Shown piece after piece: positions 10,999 to 21,100 of a stretch of DNA of 64,000 nucleotides. The notes under the pieces are model-generated. The model searched no databases, had not been told where the DNA came from, and saw only the letters and a list, made by a program, of their open reading frames with translations. The first letter of the stretch is position 1. Every line of letters starts with the position of its first letter. The position numbers were made by a program, and so were the translations under genes. Source of the DNA: Caenorhabditis remanei (lineage: Eukaryota; Nematoda; Chromadorea; Rhabditida; Rhabditidae); NCBI RefSeq assembly GCF_010183535.1, contig NC_071329.1, forward strand, positions 15,824,879 through 15,888,878, read 5' to 3'.

Positions 10999-11788
10999 AA
11001 ATTTTTTGTTCAAACACTGAAATCTGAAATCTGAAAGAAGCCAGTTATGAGGAAAATACTTCAAAAAGGTTGCACTCTGATAGTTTCGGTCTCAACTCGG
11101 CATCAAGTCATTAAAGCGCAAAACCGAATAGTGTCTAGAAAGCCAGACAGTTTCTCGAGGATTGCAAATTGAAAACGTCCAAAAAGTTTAATGTTCATAT
11201 TCCGTCGGAAAAAAAATCGATTAAAATGCTGACGTGACCTCCACGGTTTTGTTCCAATAAACTAGATTTCGTTGATCGTAGAAAAAATTCCCTTCAGTTT
11301 TGATTTTGAAATTCCCTTGCGATGACGCGTCGACTTTCTCGTCTTTTCTCCAGTGAGTTTTCATTTCAATGTCTATAAACTAGCAAACTGAGGCTAACTG
11401 GTCGGAGCGAAATGGCAGAACTCGTTTGCAAATTCATGCTATTTTACGAGCGCTACGTTCACAAAACTTGACATTTTCTGTTGAATTTTGTGAACGTGTC
11501 ATTTGTGAAAAATGAAGAAAAAACTCCAGAATAAACGCGTGTGCAGCCCAAATATACGTAGCACCTTCATTGCTTCAAAACAATATCTTCAGTTTCAGTT
11601 TTTACAATTACGCTCGGATTGAAGTCTCGAAAAACAGTCCGATTGCCAATAAACATAGAAACAACAGAAGCCCTTGAAACGGTGATTGATGTAAGTGTAA
11701 AAGCAGCGCAAGCGGAAAATTAGTTCAACAAACGTAGATGAGCAAGCATCGGGGTAAGGTTTTTTGATTATTAGATTAGAATACACAG
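10999..11788. other. Spacer of the inverted duplication, no gene seen
   Basis: Roughly 790 bp with short open frames only and no recognised repeat family, RNA gene or exon. Confidence 0.4.
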
Positions 11789-12790
11789 GCTAGCCGGAAT
11801 CGGGAATTTGGATTTCTGGTACCCGCGTGGTCTGGTTTGGAAGGTTTTGAATCTGAAAAAAACATTGATTAGCAGGAATCGGGAATTTGGGTTCCTGATA
11901 CCCGCGTGGTCTTGTCTTTCAGTCAAACCATTTCTTATAAATACAGTACTCAGGACAACGCTTTCAATAGTTTTTCTTAAAAAATCCAACTTTTCGGTAG
12001 CTGCCTCAGTAATTCAAGAAGTCAACGTCGGAGCATTCAAGACCTTCTTTTTATAATTGAACTTATTTCTTTGCATTTCTGTTTCATATTATCTGTTTTG
12101 CTACCAGCGCACGCGAGAAGCTGTAATAAATTTGCTTATTCTCTCGAATGACATGATCGCAGTACTCCAAATGTACTTCATCATGCCATTCTGTTCGTTC
12201 ACACCTCACAAACAATCGAGTTTAGTAAACGATTTCTTGATTAGCTTGATGATATCTGAGCGAAAAATCAAGAAAGGAATGTCTGTTAGAACCAGTACCT
12301 GGATATTTCGTCTACACTGCCAATAAATTTTCCGTGACTATCTAGACAAAGTTTCTAGGAAACCAGTAACAAAATTAAGGATGCATATTATTTGGCTAAA
12401 CAAACAAATCGAGACACACAGACACACAGACAGAGATAGTCACCTTCTGGGAAGTTCATTTCCACGACTACAGTCTCTGCTTGTCTCTACCCTCCTCCAC
12501 TCTCTCAATAATATAGAGACCTCCAGATTATGGACAGATGGTCATTTCCGGGACCAGTGGTCATTGTCATTCCTAATTTTTTGTGAGACCGCCTCATTCA
12601 AACTATTTCTTTTCTGTTGGATTGTCGTTCACCTTTTCTCCTATTTTCTTAGCATAAGACGTGACATAATGTCATGTCACTTTCAGATTCTTGAATTTTT
12701 CTTCCATATTTTCCAAACTTCACCCGATTGCTAATCTCTTCATTCCATGGCCCTCTTCATATTTAGCAAATTATCTTTACAGTTCTATTT
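11789..12790. repeat. Right arm of the large inverted duplication
   Basis: Reverse complement of 9140-10020. The inner end is duplicated: AATCGGGAATTTGG followed by a CCCGCGTGGTCT block occurs twice (about 11798-11835 and 11877-11912), whereas the left arm has one copy. It extends outward through CCATGGCCCTCTTCATATTT (12746). Confidence 0.85.
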
Positions 12791-12799
12791 TTATTGACA

Positions 12800-13105
12800 A
12801 ACCTCAAGAGCCACAAGTTTGGAATCGTTCCAAGTTGTTACCAGGTATTAAAGACAGCTTGAATTGGCATATTCCAAAGTTTTGTTTTGTGCTCGTCACT
12901 TTCCGCCGAGATAAACCGTCCCAAAGTTTCATCCCTGTACTTGGAAGCCATTCTCGGGCTTTAACAGTGCTTAACCAGACACTTTTAGACGGTTTTTCTC
13001 AGCGCAAGCGGCGAGCACAAAGAAAACATTTGGGATATGTCTATTCAAGATGTCCTTAATACCTGTGGGCAATTTGGAGAGATTCCAAACTTGCGACCCC
13101 CTAAT
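12800..13105. repeat. Foldback element of about 300 bp
   Basis: Left arm ACAAGTTTGGAATCGTTCCA through CCAGGTATTAAAGACAGC (12818-12860). Right arm is the inverse, GATGTCCTTAATACCTGTGG through GAGATTCCAAACTTG (13048-13094). Not coding. Confidence 0.7.
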
Positions 13106-13495
13106 GTTCCCTTGTGAGTTACAGTATGACAAACTGAGAAACGTGAGAGATGTTTTGTCTTCTACGAGGAAGTCTCTGAAGTCCTGGAACATAACTGTCT
13201 TGGGCCAGCATGCACAAATATCGGTAACTTCGAAAAAGAAGTACAAATGTTATTATGATTTCAAGTTTTTCCGTACAAAGAAACCTCGCCCCACCCCTTT
13301 CCGGCGGCCACGCCAAGTTCTTGCTGCAGTGTTCAAAAATTGAACGCAGCGTCGAAACAAAAGTTGGTGTGGCTGCCACATGGGGCAAGCTTTACTTGGA
13401 CTGAAAAATTTGAATTCACAATATTCCGAGAGGGATCTCAACATCTCACATAATGTCCAGGTCAAGACCCGGCTTTTACTCAAAAAAGGTTTATT
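13106..13495. other. Unassigned intergenic
   Basis: No gene recognised. A GC-rich patch (13285-13350, CGCCCCACCCCTTTCCGGCG) stands out against AT-rich neighbours but shows no tRNA fold, splice signal or domain. Confidence 0.3.
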
Positions 13496-13953
13496 GTACA
13501 GTACCGCTCAAAAGTATATTAAGTTTTGATTTTTTCAGTTGAAAGCGACAAAATTTGAGAGTGTGTCATAGTAAAACTAACTGTCCCACAAAATAACTTT
13601 TTATAGGATCAAACAGACCAAAAAAAGAGCTTCATTTTTGTAGTTGACAACTTTTCTGTACGGACACTCTCTAGAGAGTTATGGTCATTTTAAGGGGACA
13701 GCTCAAAAATCGCACTATTTTGCACTGAAAAGAGTCGATTTGAGGGAGAAATTACTTTGTCGATATGTAACTTGCTAGGGAGCGTCCGTAAAAAAAAGTT
13801 GCCAACTACAAAAATAGAGTTCTACCTTTGATCTGTATGATCCATTAAAAATCTACTTGATGGGACAATAAGTATTACCATGACACAATCTCAAAGTTTG
13901 GTGCTTTCAACTGAAAAATGCAAAACTTAATATACTTTTGAGTGGTACTGTAT
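13496..13953. repeat. Palindromic repeat, family P2 (full copy)
   Basis: Arms ACCGCTCAAAAGTATATTAA and TTAATATACTTTTGAGTGGT. The centre carries TTTGTAGTTGACAACTTTTC and GAGAGTTATGGTCATTTTAA. Confidence 0.85.
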
Positions 13954-13956
13954 ATT

Positions 13957-14097
13957 ACCTCGATACAGTTCTTACAACTGCGCTCCACCGAAATGCCCTT
14001 GAAAAATATTTCTTCTTCTCCGCGTCTCTCAATTTCGCACGCAATTTTCTTCGGGTTCGGTAGAGCGCGGTTGTAAGACGCGTGTCGTGCTAGTAAT
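13957..14097. repeat. Hairpin MITE-like element, family H (copy 2)
   Basis: TTACAACTGCGCTCCACCGA at the left arm, inverse TCGGTAGAGCGCGGTTGTAA at the right arm; terminal CGTGTCGTGCTA. Directly abuts P2. Confidence 0.8.
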
Positions 14098-14111
14098 ACG
14101 TTTTGCTACAG

Positions 14112-14384
14112 GTTGAGATTATGGAAAGAGTAAGAGCTCGATGGTTGGAAGCTGATGGCATGGTGTTGAGATAATGTGTACCAGAGAAGGATGATCCGGT
14201 GATGAAGATGAGGATGAGCTCTTGGACCGGATTCAATATTCGTTGGGTCCTATGGACTGTCGAGTGCAGAGAGTGGGCGAAGAGCGGAGAGGAAAAGACA
14301 ATATCCGGTCATCTTCTTGATGAATATCTCTGTGAAAGCTCTCTGGAATGCGACCTGACCAAAATATTGTATCGTGCTTTTTAA
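14112..14384 (+). pseudogene. Exon-like relic with acidic segment
   Basis: After an acceptor-like TTTTGCTACAG there is protein-like coding in more than one frame: EIMERVRARWLEADGMVLR then a stop, and in another frame DEDEDELLDRIQYSLG to a TGA. The frame changes suggest a decayed exon. Acidic and basic composition resembles the gene immediately downstream, but no clear alignment could be made by eye. Confidence 0.25.
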
Positions 14385-14567
14385 AATATATTTCGCACCA
14401 AACATGAAAACTATTATCAATCTAAAAATTACTCATTTCTGCTGATATTTTCCATTTTTACATCCGCTATTCTCCCATTTTAGCAGTTATTTCCTTCAAA
14501 ATGTCTCCTTCGTCTCAACAGTTTTTTTTTCCGATTTTTTCAATCTTTCTAATTTTCAGAGCTTACC

Positions 14568-16210
14568 ATGCGTATTGATCTCCTCAACTTTCTGCCCTCA
14601 TCTCTCTGTAACCAGTGGTCGCCATGGAAGGCTAGAGCTTCCGGATCCTCAGGAGACACAATGACATCTGGCGGTGTTTGGGATTCGTCTGATCGCAGGG
14701 TCTATCAAGGTTAGTGGAAGCAGAAGTTGGTTAACATCTCGAAAGCCTCCGAGTGACCATGAAGCTATGAGACGTGAACTATGTCATTGGAAAGCTGAGA
14801 AAACGCAGATTCCAAATGCATATTCCGTTTTTGCCCACAAGGCCTGGTATTCGAGAAAAACGAGGTCAAAGTTTCACTACCACCCTTACCACGCTGCCGA
14901 TACTTTTCACAATTGTCGGCGTTTCAAACTTCTCAAATAGCAGTTTTTAAGGTACTTGAAACTTCAGGTCTCAAGCCTTACGTCTAAAAAGGTAATCATT
15001 CCCGAACTTTGACCTCGTTTTTCTCGAATACCTGGACTCGAGGGCCAAAACTGAATATATATTTGGAATCAGCGTTTTCTCAGCTTTCCAATGATATAGA
15101 TCACGTTCCATAACTCCACGGTTACTCGGAGGCCTTCCGTAGTAAGCGGGCCAAGTAGAAATTACTTTTCCGAGTCAAACTTGTCCAGGTCTAGGAATAG
15201 TCTAGGCTACCGTAATTGTCTCAAAAAACTTTATATTTTCAGGAACCTGTGAAGAACGCAAGCTACGTTCCTTGTACCCGAAACCATTTGGAGATCCTTT
15301 GGGACTCGAAAAAATCTTGTCTGAAGGAACGGCAAATGGATCTTCTATGAAGACTCCATCAGGCCAAGCGAAGGAATTCGCTGGCAAAGGGATGGACGGA
15401 GGGCGTAAGTGAAGAGACACACTCAAAAAGGTTGTGTCGATTTACGACAAATACTGTAAATCTTGCAACACTCTGCAAGAATATAATTTCACTAAACTCA
15501 ATTCAATAAATTTTCAGAATCCTTCCTGAATTCTGCCGGAGAGAATCATCACGACGAGATCGAGGTTCAACTCCAGGAGTACCTGGACTCCTGCATGGAA
15601 CTCGAAGTCCCAGATGATGCGAATCTTGGTCCACATGATGGATACCGTACCGAGATCGACATATACTCCTCAGAGTATCTCTTCGAAGAATCGATGGGAA
15701 TGACCGATGGATTTTTCAAGACGCGTGAGGATGTTGGTATGGAGTCAGTTGGACCATATCCAAAGTTCATCAAGACGTCCAACATGTCTTTTTACGAAAG
15801 AAAGATCGGGTCACTGTACCCAAAGCCGTATGGAGACCCACTGGGTCTTCAGGATTTGCTCCGGGAGATTGATGAAGAAGGAGATGGAACGATGCGACAG
15901 GAAAAGGCTAAGTCTGATGGCCGACAATTTCCTGTGAAAGGATCTTCAACATCGGTCACGCTACATGTCCCGATGTCCAGGAAAAGAAATTACGGATTCA
16001 GTTGCTCTCGCTCAGCTCAAATTCATTGGAAGGGCTTTGAAAGACTGGACGATTACCAGGAGAATAAGGTCAGTTGATATTTTGACAATAGTTCTGAAAA
16101 CGTTTTTCTCTTTACAGAAGGATAAGCAGTGGCCGAGAAAAAGGAGAGCATCAAAGGCTCGGAAGCCGACCACTGGCCGAGTGCCCAAGAGGAAGTCGCC
16201 GAAGACTTGA
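14568..16210 (+). CDS. Unknown 315-aa protein with duplicated SLYPKPxGDPLGL motif
   Basis: Exons: 14568-14709, 15243-15404, 15518-16068, 16118-16210; phases close (142+162+551+93 nt). An acceptor (AATTTTCAG) lies 8 nt upstream of the ATG, so the start is probably the first codon after a spliced leader. The protein holds two copies of a 20-residue motif: RKLRSLYPKPFGDPLGLEKI (about residues 54-73) and RKIGSLYPKPYGDPLGLQDL (about 185-204), each followed by an acidic or Gly/Ser linker. The C-terminal 30 residues are very basic (RKRRASKARKPTTGRVPKRK). No signal peptide or membrane helix. The basic tail suggests nuclear or nucleic-acid association (inference). Intron 1 (533 nt) contains a P3 foldback. 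I recognise no family. Confidence 0.75.
14740..15160. repeat. Palindromic repeat, family P3 (in intron 14710-15242)
   Basis: Left arm CATTGGAAAGCTGAGAAAAC and ATTCGAGAAAAACGAGGTCA. Right arm is the inverse TGACCTCGTTTTTCTCGAAT and TTTTCTCAGCTTTCCAATGA. Other copies: 26938-27463, 28355-28512 (half), 49100-49384. Confidence 0.85.
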
Positions 16211-16254
16211 GTCCACAACTTATATTGCACCCTCGTTGAATTTTCTCATTACAC

Positions 16255-16930
16255 TGTTTTCATCCGTTTTTTGCCGGTTTTTTTCTGTCAAATATTGCCA
16301 ATAACCTCCCCAGCTCCCCATTGTTTACCGTTTTCACTTTCCCATTCGTCCGAACTTTATATTGCTCCCTTGTGGATTTCTTCATAACACAGTTTTTCTA
16401 CAGTTTCTTCCAGTGTCATCCGTTTTTTTAACCGGTTTTTGTGTCAAATCGTGCCATAAACCCCAACCAGCTGATTTTCTTCTTCCCCCAGTTTTTATCG
16501 CTTTCATTTTGAATCTCATCTGTTAAATATGGTCTTCAAAAATGGGAAACTCATATTTGCAGTTCACTTTTCTTACAACTGCGCCCCACCGCAAAGGAGA
16601 GAGTGTCGCCGAGAGACGCAGAGTTTTTTTCTGGCGCCGACACAGATTTTTACATTTTTTGTCCTGTTTTCGCTATTTTTCTGAAGTTTTTTTTCTAAAT
16701 TGTTATAAAAAACAGCGAAAATAGGTGAAAAACTGTGAAATCTGTGTGACAAGAGAAAAAAACTCTTCGTCTCTCGCCGATACTCTCTCGTTTGCGGTGG
16801 GGCGCAGTTGTAATAAAAGTGAACTGCTGATACTTTACGTTTTTGCCGGTTTTTTCTGTCAAATATTGCCAAAACCTCCCAGCTCCCCAGTTTTTATTAT
16901 TTTCACTTTGAATCTTATCTGTTGAATTTG
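16255..16930. repeat. Three diverged direct copies of a ~95-110 bp unit
   Basis: Units at about 16260-16350, 16417-16530 and 16835-16928 share TTTTTGCCGGTTTTTTCTG, GTCAAATATTGCCA, CCCAGCTCCCCA and GAATCTCATCTGTT. A separate foldback (16559-16832) lies between units 2 and 3. Non-coding. Confidence 0.6.
16559..16832. repeat. Long-arm foldback (hairpin) element, ~270 bp
   Basis: Terminal inverted repeats start GCAGTTCACTTTTCTTACAA (left) and end TTGTAATAAAAGTGAACTGC (right). They continue through CTGCGCCCCACCGCAAA and AGAGAGTGTCGCCGAGAGAC in near-perfect inversion, about 70-100 bp per arm, around an AT-rich loop. The CTTACAACTGCG core resembles the family H termini, suggesting a related, longer element. 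Confidence 0.85.
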
Positions 16931-17377
16931 ATAATTGAAATTGGGAAATTCAAAAGCAGTGTGTGCTTTCGATAGTTTTTATTCGAAAGATCCTTCGAGA
17001 GAACTTTCGAAAAATTTATCGAAGTCAAACACCGTTCATGAGTTTACAGTTTTCATACTTGTCAAGACCCCGGCTTCAAAAAATGAGCCAATTTTTTGAA
17101 TTTTTTTTTGAAAATTTTGAATTTTTTTAACGGAAATGTTCACATTTCCGATGATTTATCAGAATTTCTTTCAATTCTGATAGATAGTCGAAAATTTGAC
17201 TACTTCGCGGAAAAAATTTGGAAACTTTGGACATTGCAAATCTTATTTTTTGTCAATTTTTCTAGCCAATACCGGAAATTTATTGCATTTCTTTTGTTTT
17301 CTTACCCCAAATAAACTGATTGTTTCTCTCTAGAACAAAATGAAAAACACTTATTTCATTTCAACAGTTATAATAAT
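16931..17377. other. Intergenic, no gene seen
   Basis: AT-rich sequence only. The 3' UTR of the minus-strand gene ending at 17378 probably lies here. Confidence 0.35.
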
Positions 17378-17620
17378 CTAAACAATGAGAAGAAGGTCAT
17401 CGTCCTCAGGCGGCGGTGGCGGTGGCGCCGAGTTGACATTCTCATTGTCAGCCTTCCACTTCGCCAACTCACGACGGAAACAAACATAACAAGAACATGA
17501 GAAAATGAGGAGAAGAATTAGAAGGAAGAATAATCCTTCGGTCGAAGTGATGATCGGTTCTGGCGGTGGGATTGGTAGTGGTGATAGTGTTGTTGTTGTT
17601 GATGGGAGCGGTTGATCCAT
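17378..17620 (-). CDS. Small single-pass membrane protein, 80 aa
   Basis: ATG at 17620, TAG at 17378-17380. An acceptor (GATTTTCAG) ends 6 nt upstream of the ATG, fitting trans-splicing or a final exon. Residues 1-29 are Pro/Thr-rich (STTTTLSPLPIPPPEP), 30-47 form a strong helix (LFFLLILLLIFSCSCYVC), and the C-terminal half is charged then Pro-rich (APPPPPPEDDD). No signal peptide precedes the helix, so it may be a signal-anchor protein; orientation cannot be set, although the FRRELAK after the helix favours a cytosolic C-terminus. No family recognised. Upstream exons farther along the minus strand cannot be excluded. Confidence 0.55.
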   Translation of the reverse strand: MDQPLPSTTTTLSPLPIPPPEPIITSTEGLFFLLILLLIFSCSCYVCFRRELAKWKADNENVNSAPPPPPPEDDDLLLIV

Positions 17621-17826
17621 TGTATCTGAAAATCGGATTTGTTTTTAATTTTTCGGAATATTTTATCAAAAATAGTCAAAAATCCTATATACTCTTGTGT
17701 TTTATCGATAGTTGGAAAAAATGGTCGAAAATTCGACTTTTTTGATAAAAAATATTGAAACATTTTTCGAAAAACCGGACCGGTGGTAAATCTCAAAATC
17801 GGCCCGGATTGATTTTTCGCAAAAAA

Positions 17827-19499
17827 GATTGATTACATCAGAATTGGAAACCTATCAGCTCGGTACAGTTTTTACAACTTTTTTTTCGGAAATTTCGGAA
17901 ACTCGGTTTTCAAGTTTTTCAAATTCGAAACGATAAATTTGTAGTAAAAACTAAAAATTCTGCAAATTTTGACACAAATGTGACGTTTTGGAACTGTTGC
18001 CGTTGGTTTTGGAGCAATTTTTTCGACTCCGTACAAATTATTTTTTTATCATCACGAAAATATTTGAAATTTCGGAAATTTGGAACCAAAGCTTTTCCGA
18101 TTTCTCGAAAATCGAAAATTCCGAAAGTCCCGAAACAAAAATTCGGAAATTTCCGTTTTGCACATCCCTGGTTGGCTTTTAAGGAAATGTTTAAAAAAAA
18201 AGAAGTTTTTTTCGGAATTTTTAATTAAAAACAACCAACTTTCAACCGAAATTCGTTTTTTCCTACTCATTTATGGCGTTTTAGCTCTAAACGAATGCCT
18301 TTTTCGAGTAAACTCACTCTGTGATGCAGGTTAGGATGCAGGTAAGTAACAAAGAAGTTTCTGGATAAAGCGGTGCTGAAAAATCTTTTTGAGAAGAATC
18401 TGAAAGATGAAGAAAAGAGGTATTCATGTTTGAAGCAAACGAAAAATCACAAAATAAATATAAAAACTTCAAAAAAGTCACTTTATAATTCAAAAAGGAC
18501 AACATATGAGGAAGTCTAAAATAAACAATGGACGACAAAAATAACAACAGATGGCCGAAAAGAAACCGGTTTTCAAATGAAAATTAATGAGAATTGAATG
18601 GTTCTTCGAGATTTCCTCGGCGTTTTTCGATCGAATGGAATCGCAAAGAATAATTGCGAAGAGCTTTTTGACGTTTTTCTGAAAAATTTAAAACTAAAGC
18701 AGCGAATTTGAAAGCGAAGTGGAAGCAATTTTCAGCAGTTTTTTCCAGTTTTTAGTATAAAACTTGGTCAATAAACAATAAATTCGGCGAAAAATGGAAT
18801 AATTTTCGATAGTTTTTGAAGGAAAACTTGATGGTTTGACCGAAATTCTGCCGATTTTTGAAAAATAGAACTATTAATTCCTGGTTCTCCATGAAGAATT
18901 TCGAGGAAATTCTGAAAATCGGAAGCTTCGATTCTTCGAAATTTCCGAAGAGAAGAGAATTGAAGTATGTCGAGTGGGAGGCGAGGAACTGAAAAAATAT
19001 GGAAAATTTCGATTTTTTTTGTCTATTGTTACCAATTTTGAGACGTGGAACTTCAGATTCTCCATTTTCTTTCTTAGAAGTGTTCAGACTTTTCTTCTCG
19101 ATTTCAACCATTTCATCGACAGAAAAATACGTTTTTTTTTTTCGTATTTTTAGTGGAAAAACTTCAAAAACTGATGAAAATGCTTATTTTTGAAGTTTTT
19201 GAAGTGAAAATAGGTGAAAAATACATATGTTAGCGCTAAAAAAGTCTGAAAATTACGTTTTTCCTACAAATAGGTTAGTTTCAGACATTTTTCATTTTCC
19301 TGTCACTGTGAAGTTGAAAAATAACCTTTTTAACTCGAAATTAGTGCTCAAAACGTCATTTTCAGACTTTTTTCAGCCGAAAGACTGTATTTTTCACCTA
19401 TTTTCACATCAAAAACTTCAAAAATTTAAATTTTGAATTTTTTCCGCTAAAAATACTCAAAAAACTGATTTTTATCCGAAAATGTGCAATTTATGACGA
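17827..19499. other. Long AT-rich intergenic stretch
   Basis: Dominated by GAAAATT, TTTCGGAAATT and TTTTTCG words, typical of degenerate Caenorhabditis intergenic or intron DNA. No recognised exon, RNA gene or palindromic family. Confidence 0.35.
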
Positions 19500-19541
19500 C
19501 TGGCTCGTTGATTTCACGCTTCTTGCTCTCGATAGCCATGC
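19500..19541 (-). other. Possible first coding exon (MAIESKKREINEP)
   Basis: On the minus strand an acceptor TTTTTGCAG is followed by GCTGC and an ATG (19541) opening MAIESKKREINEP, a codon usage and composition that look real. A clean donor is not evident (the best is a weak GTCGTC). If real it could be the N-terminus of a minus-strand gene, possibly the one ending at 17378. Not joined here because no phase-compatible middle exon was found. Confidence 0.2.
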
Positions 19542-19858
19542 AGCCTGCAAAAATGGGAGTATTTTAAGCGAATTCTTCTAAGGAATTTCGTAAAAATAGT
19601 AAGAATAAAAAAAGCACAGGTAGTTTCAAAGTTTTACGCATTAACTTGCGGTTTTCCTACATATTTGAACGATTTTAAAACAATATATTGCAATAAATAG
19701 AAATTTCAACGAGAAAATAAAACTTTCAAGTGAAAAAGCCAGATTTTTCAGCACGAAATGCTGAAATTCGCCAATAACAACAAAAATTTCTCGGTTACTA
19801 CGGTAGGCAAACACTCTGCGTACTCTGCGTACTCTCGTTGTCTACCGTAGTCTCTTTT

Positions 19859-20921
19859 GAATTTAAATGGTGCACTTTCGTTGGGGGTATTTGAGTTTAG
19901 AACTCGGAAGAATAGAACTGCGACAAAATAAAACTGTGAAAATATAGAACAGGAAAAAATAGAACTGAACAAAGTGGAACTACGAAAAAATGGAACTGCT
20001 ACAAAACAGAACTCGACAAAATAGAACTGAACACAATGGAACTGCTACAAAATAGAACTGTTACAAAATAGAACTCTAGTTCGAATGGAGCGCGTTTGCA
20101 TTTTTTTGCAAAAATTCAATTTATTTTTGACTTTTCTCAAATAAATTCAGTTTTTTCATCGAATAATTGTTCAAATTGAAAAAAAAGTCGTTCTGATCCT
20201 TCTAAAAAGAAAAAAATGCAAACGAGCTCCATTCGAACTAGAGTTCTATTTTGTAACAGTTCTATTTTGTTGCAGTTCCATTGCGTTCAGTTCTATTTTG
20301 TTGAGTTCTGTTTTGTTGCGGTTCTAACTTTCACTGTTCCCGTTTGTAACAGTTCTATTTTCGTCTGTTCTATATTTTCACAGTTTTATTTTGTCGCAGT
20401 TCTATTCTTCCGAGTTCTAAACTCAAATACCGCCCTTTCGTTGGGGGTATTTGAGTTTAGAACTCGGAAGAATAGAACTGCGACAAAATAAAACTGTGAA
20501 AATATAGAACAGGAAAAAATAGAACCAAACTGATTTGATGAAGAACTGATGCAACGTAGAACGATTTCGTTGCCAAACTGACTCGTTGTAAAACTGTTGC
20601 ATCGTAGAACCGTTTGTCAACTAGAGCGCGCTTGCTTACTTTGCCCCGTACGGCTGATGGCGTGACTAAAATTTTGGTTTTTGTTCATTGTATAGTACAA
20701 TAAAGCTAAGCAGAACCTATTTTTCATAAAAAGGCAAAATTTTATTCACGCAATCAGCCGTACGGGGCAAAATAAGCAAGCGCGCTCTAGTTGACAAACG
20801 GTTCTACGATGCAACAGTTTTACAACGAGTCAGTTTGGCAACGAAATCGTTCTACGTTGCATCAGTTCTTCATCAAATCAGTTTGGTAACGAAAGTGCAC
20901 CATTTAAATTGGAATTAAAAC
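19859..20921. repeat. Nested foldback element composed of GAACTG/TTCTATTTTGT words
   Basis: Bounded by the inverted sequence AATTTAAATGGTGCACTTTC (19860) and its inverse GAAAGTGCACCATTTAAATT (20901). Inside are runs of a degenerate 12-17 bp word (ACAAAATAGAACTG), reading as its complement from about 20240. Sub-palindromes are centred near 20160 (arms AGTTCGAATGGAGC... GCTCCATTCGAACT), 20436 and 20700 (arms GCCCCGTACGGCTGAT... ATCAGCCGTACGGGGC). An about 90-bp block occurs at 19876 and 20437 directly and near 20380-20436 inverted. No coding sequence. Confidence 0.85.
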
Positions 20922-21100
20922 CGAAAAGGTGATTTTAGAAGAAGAGTATAGAATGAAAAGATGACTTTCTAACAGAAATGTTCATTCAAATAGCAAAGAA
21001 ATATAAAAAGTAAAAAACTGAAAAGTACGGTCTAGCGAAAATAATTAGTACGTGACCTTCTGAACTAACTTTGTTTATGCCACGTTTCAGAGAATATAAA
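20922..21100. promoter_or_regulatory. Upstream region of the lectin-like gene with acceptor site
   Basis: CACGTTTCAG ends at 21090, 10 nt before the ATG at 21101, the arrangement expected for spliced-leader addition. The promoter itself was not resolved. Confidence 0.4.

Noticed and set aside
12057..12326. Frames in both arms of the inverted duplication with the same translation (MNLFLCISVSYYLF...)
   Set aside because: Identity comes from the inverted repeat itself. One arm's frame continues differently and there is no acceptor or paralogue.
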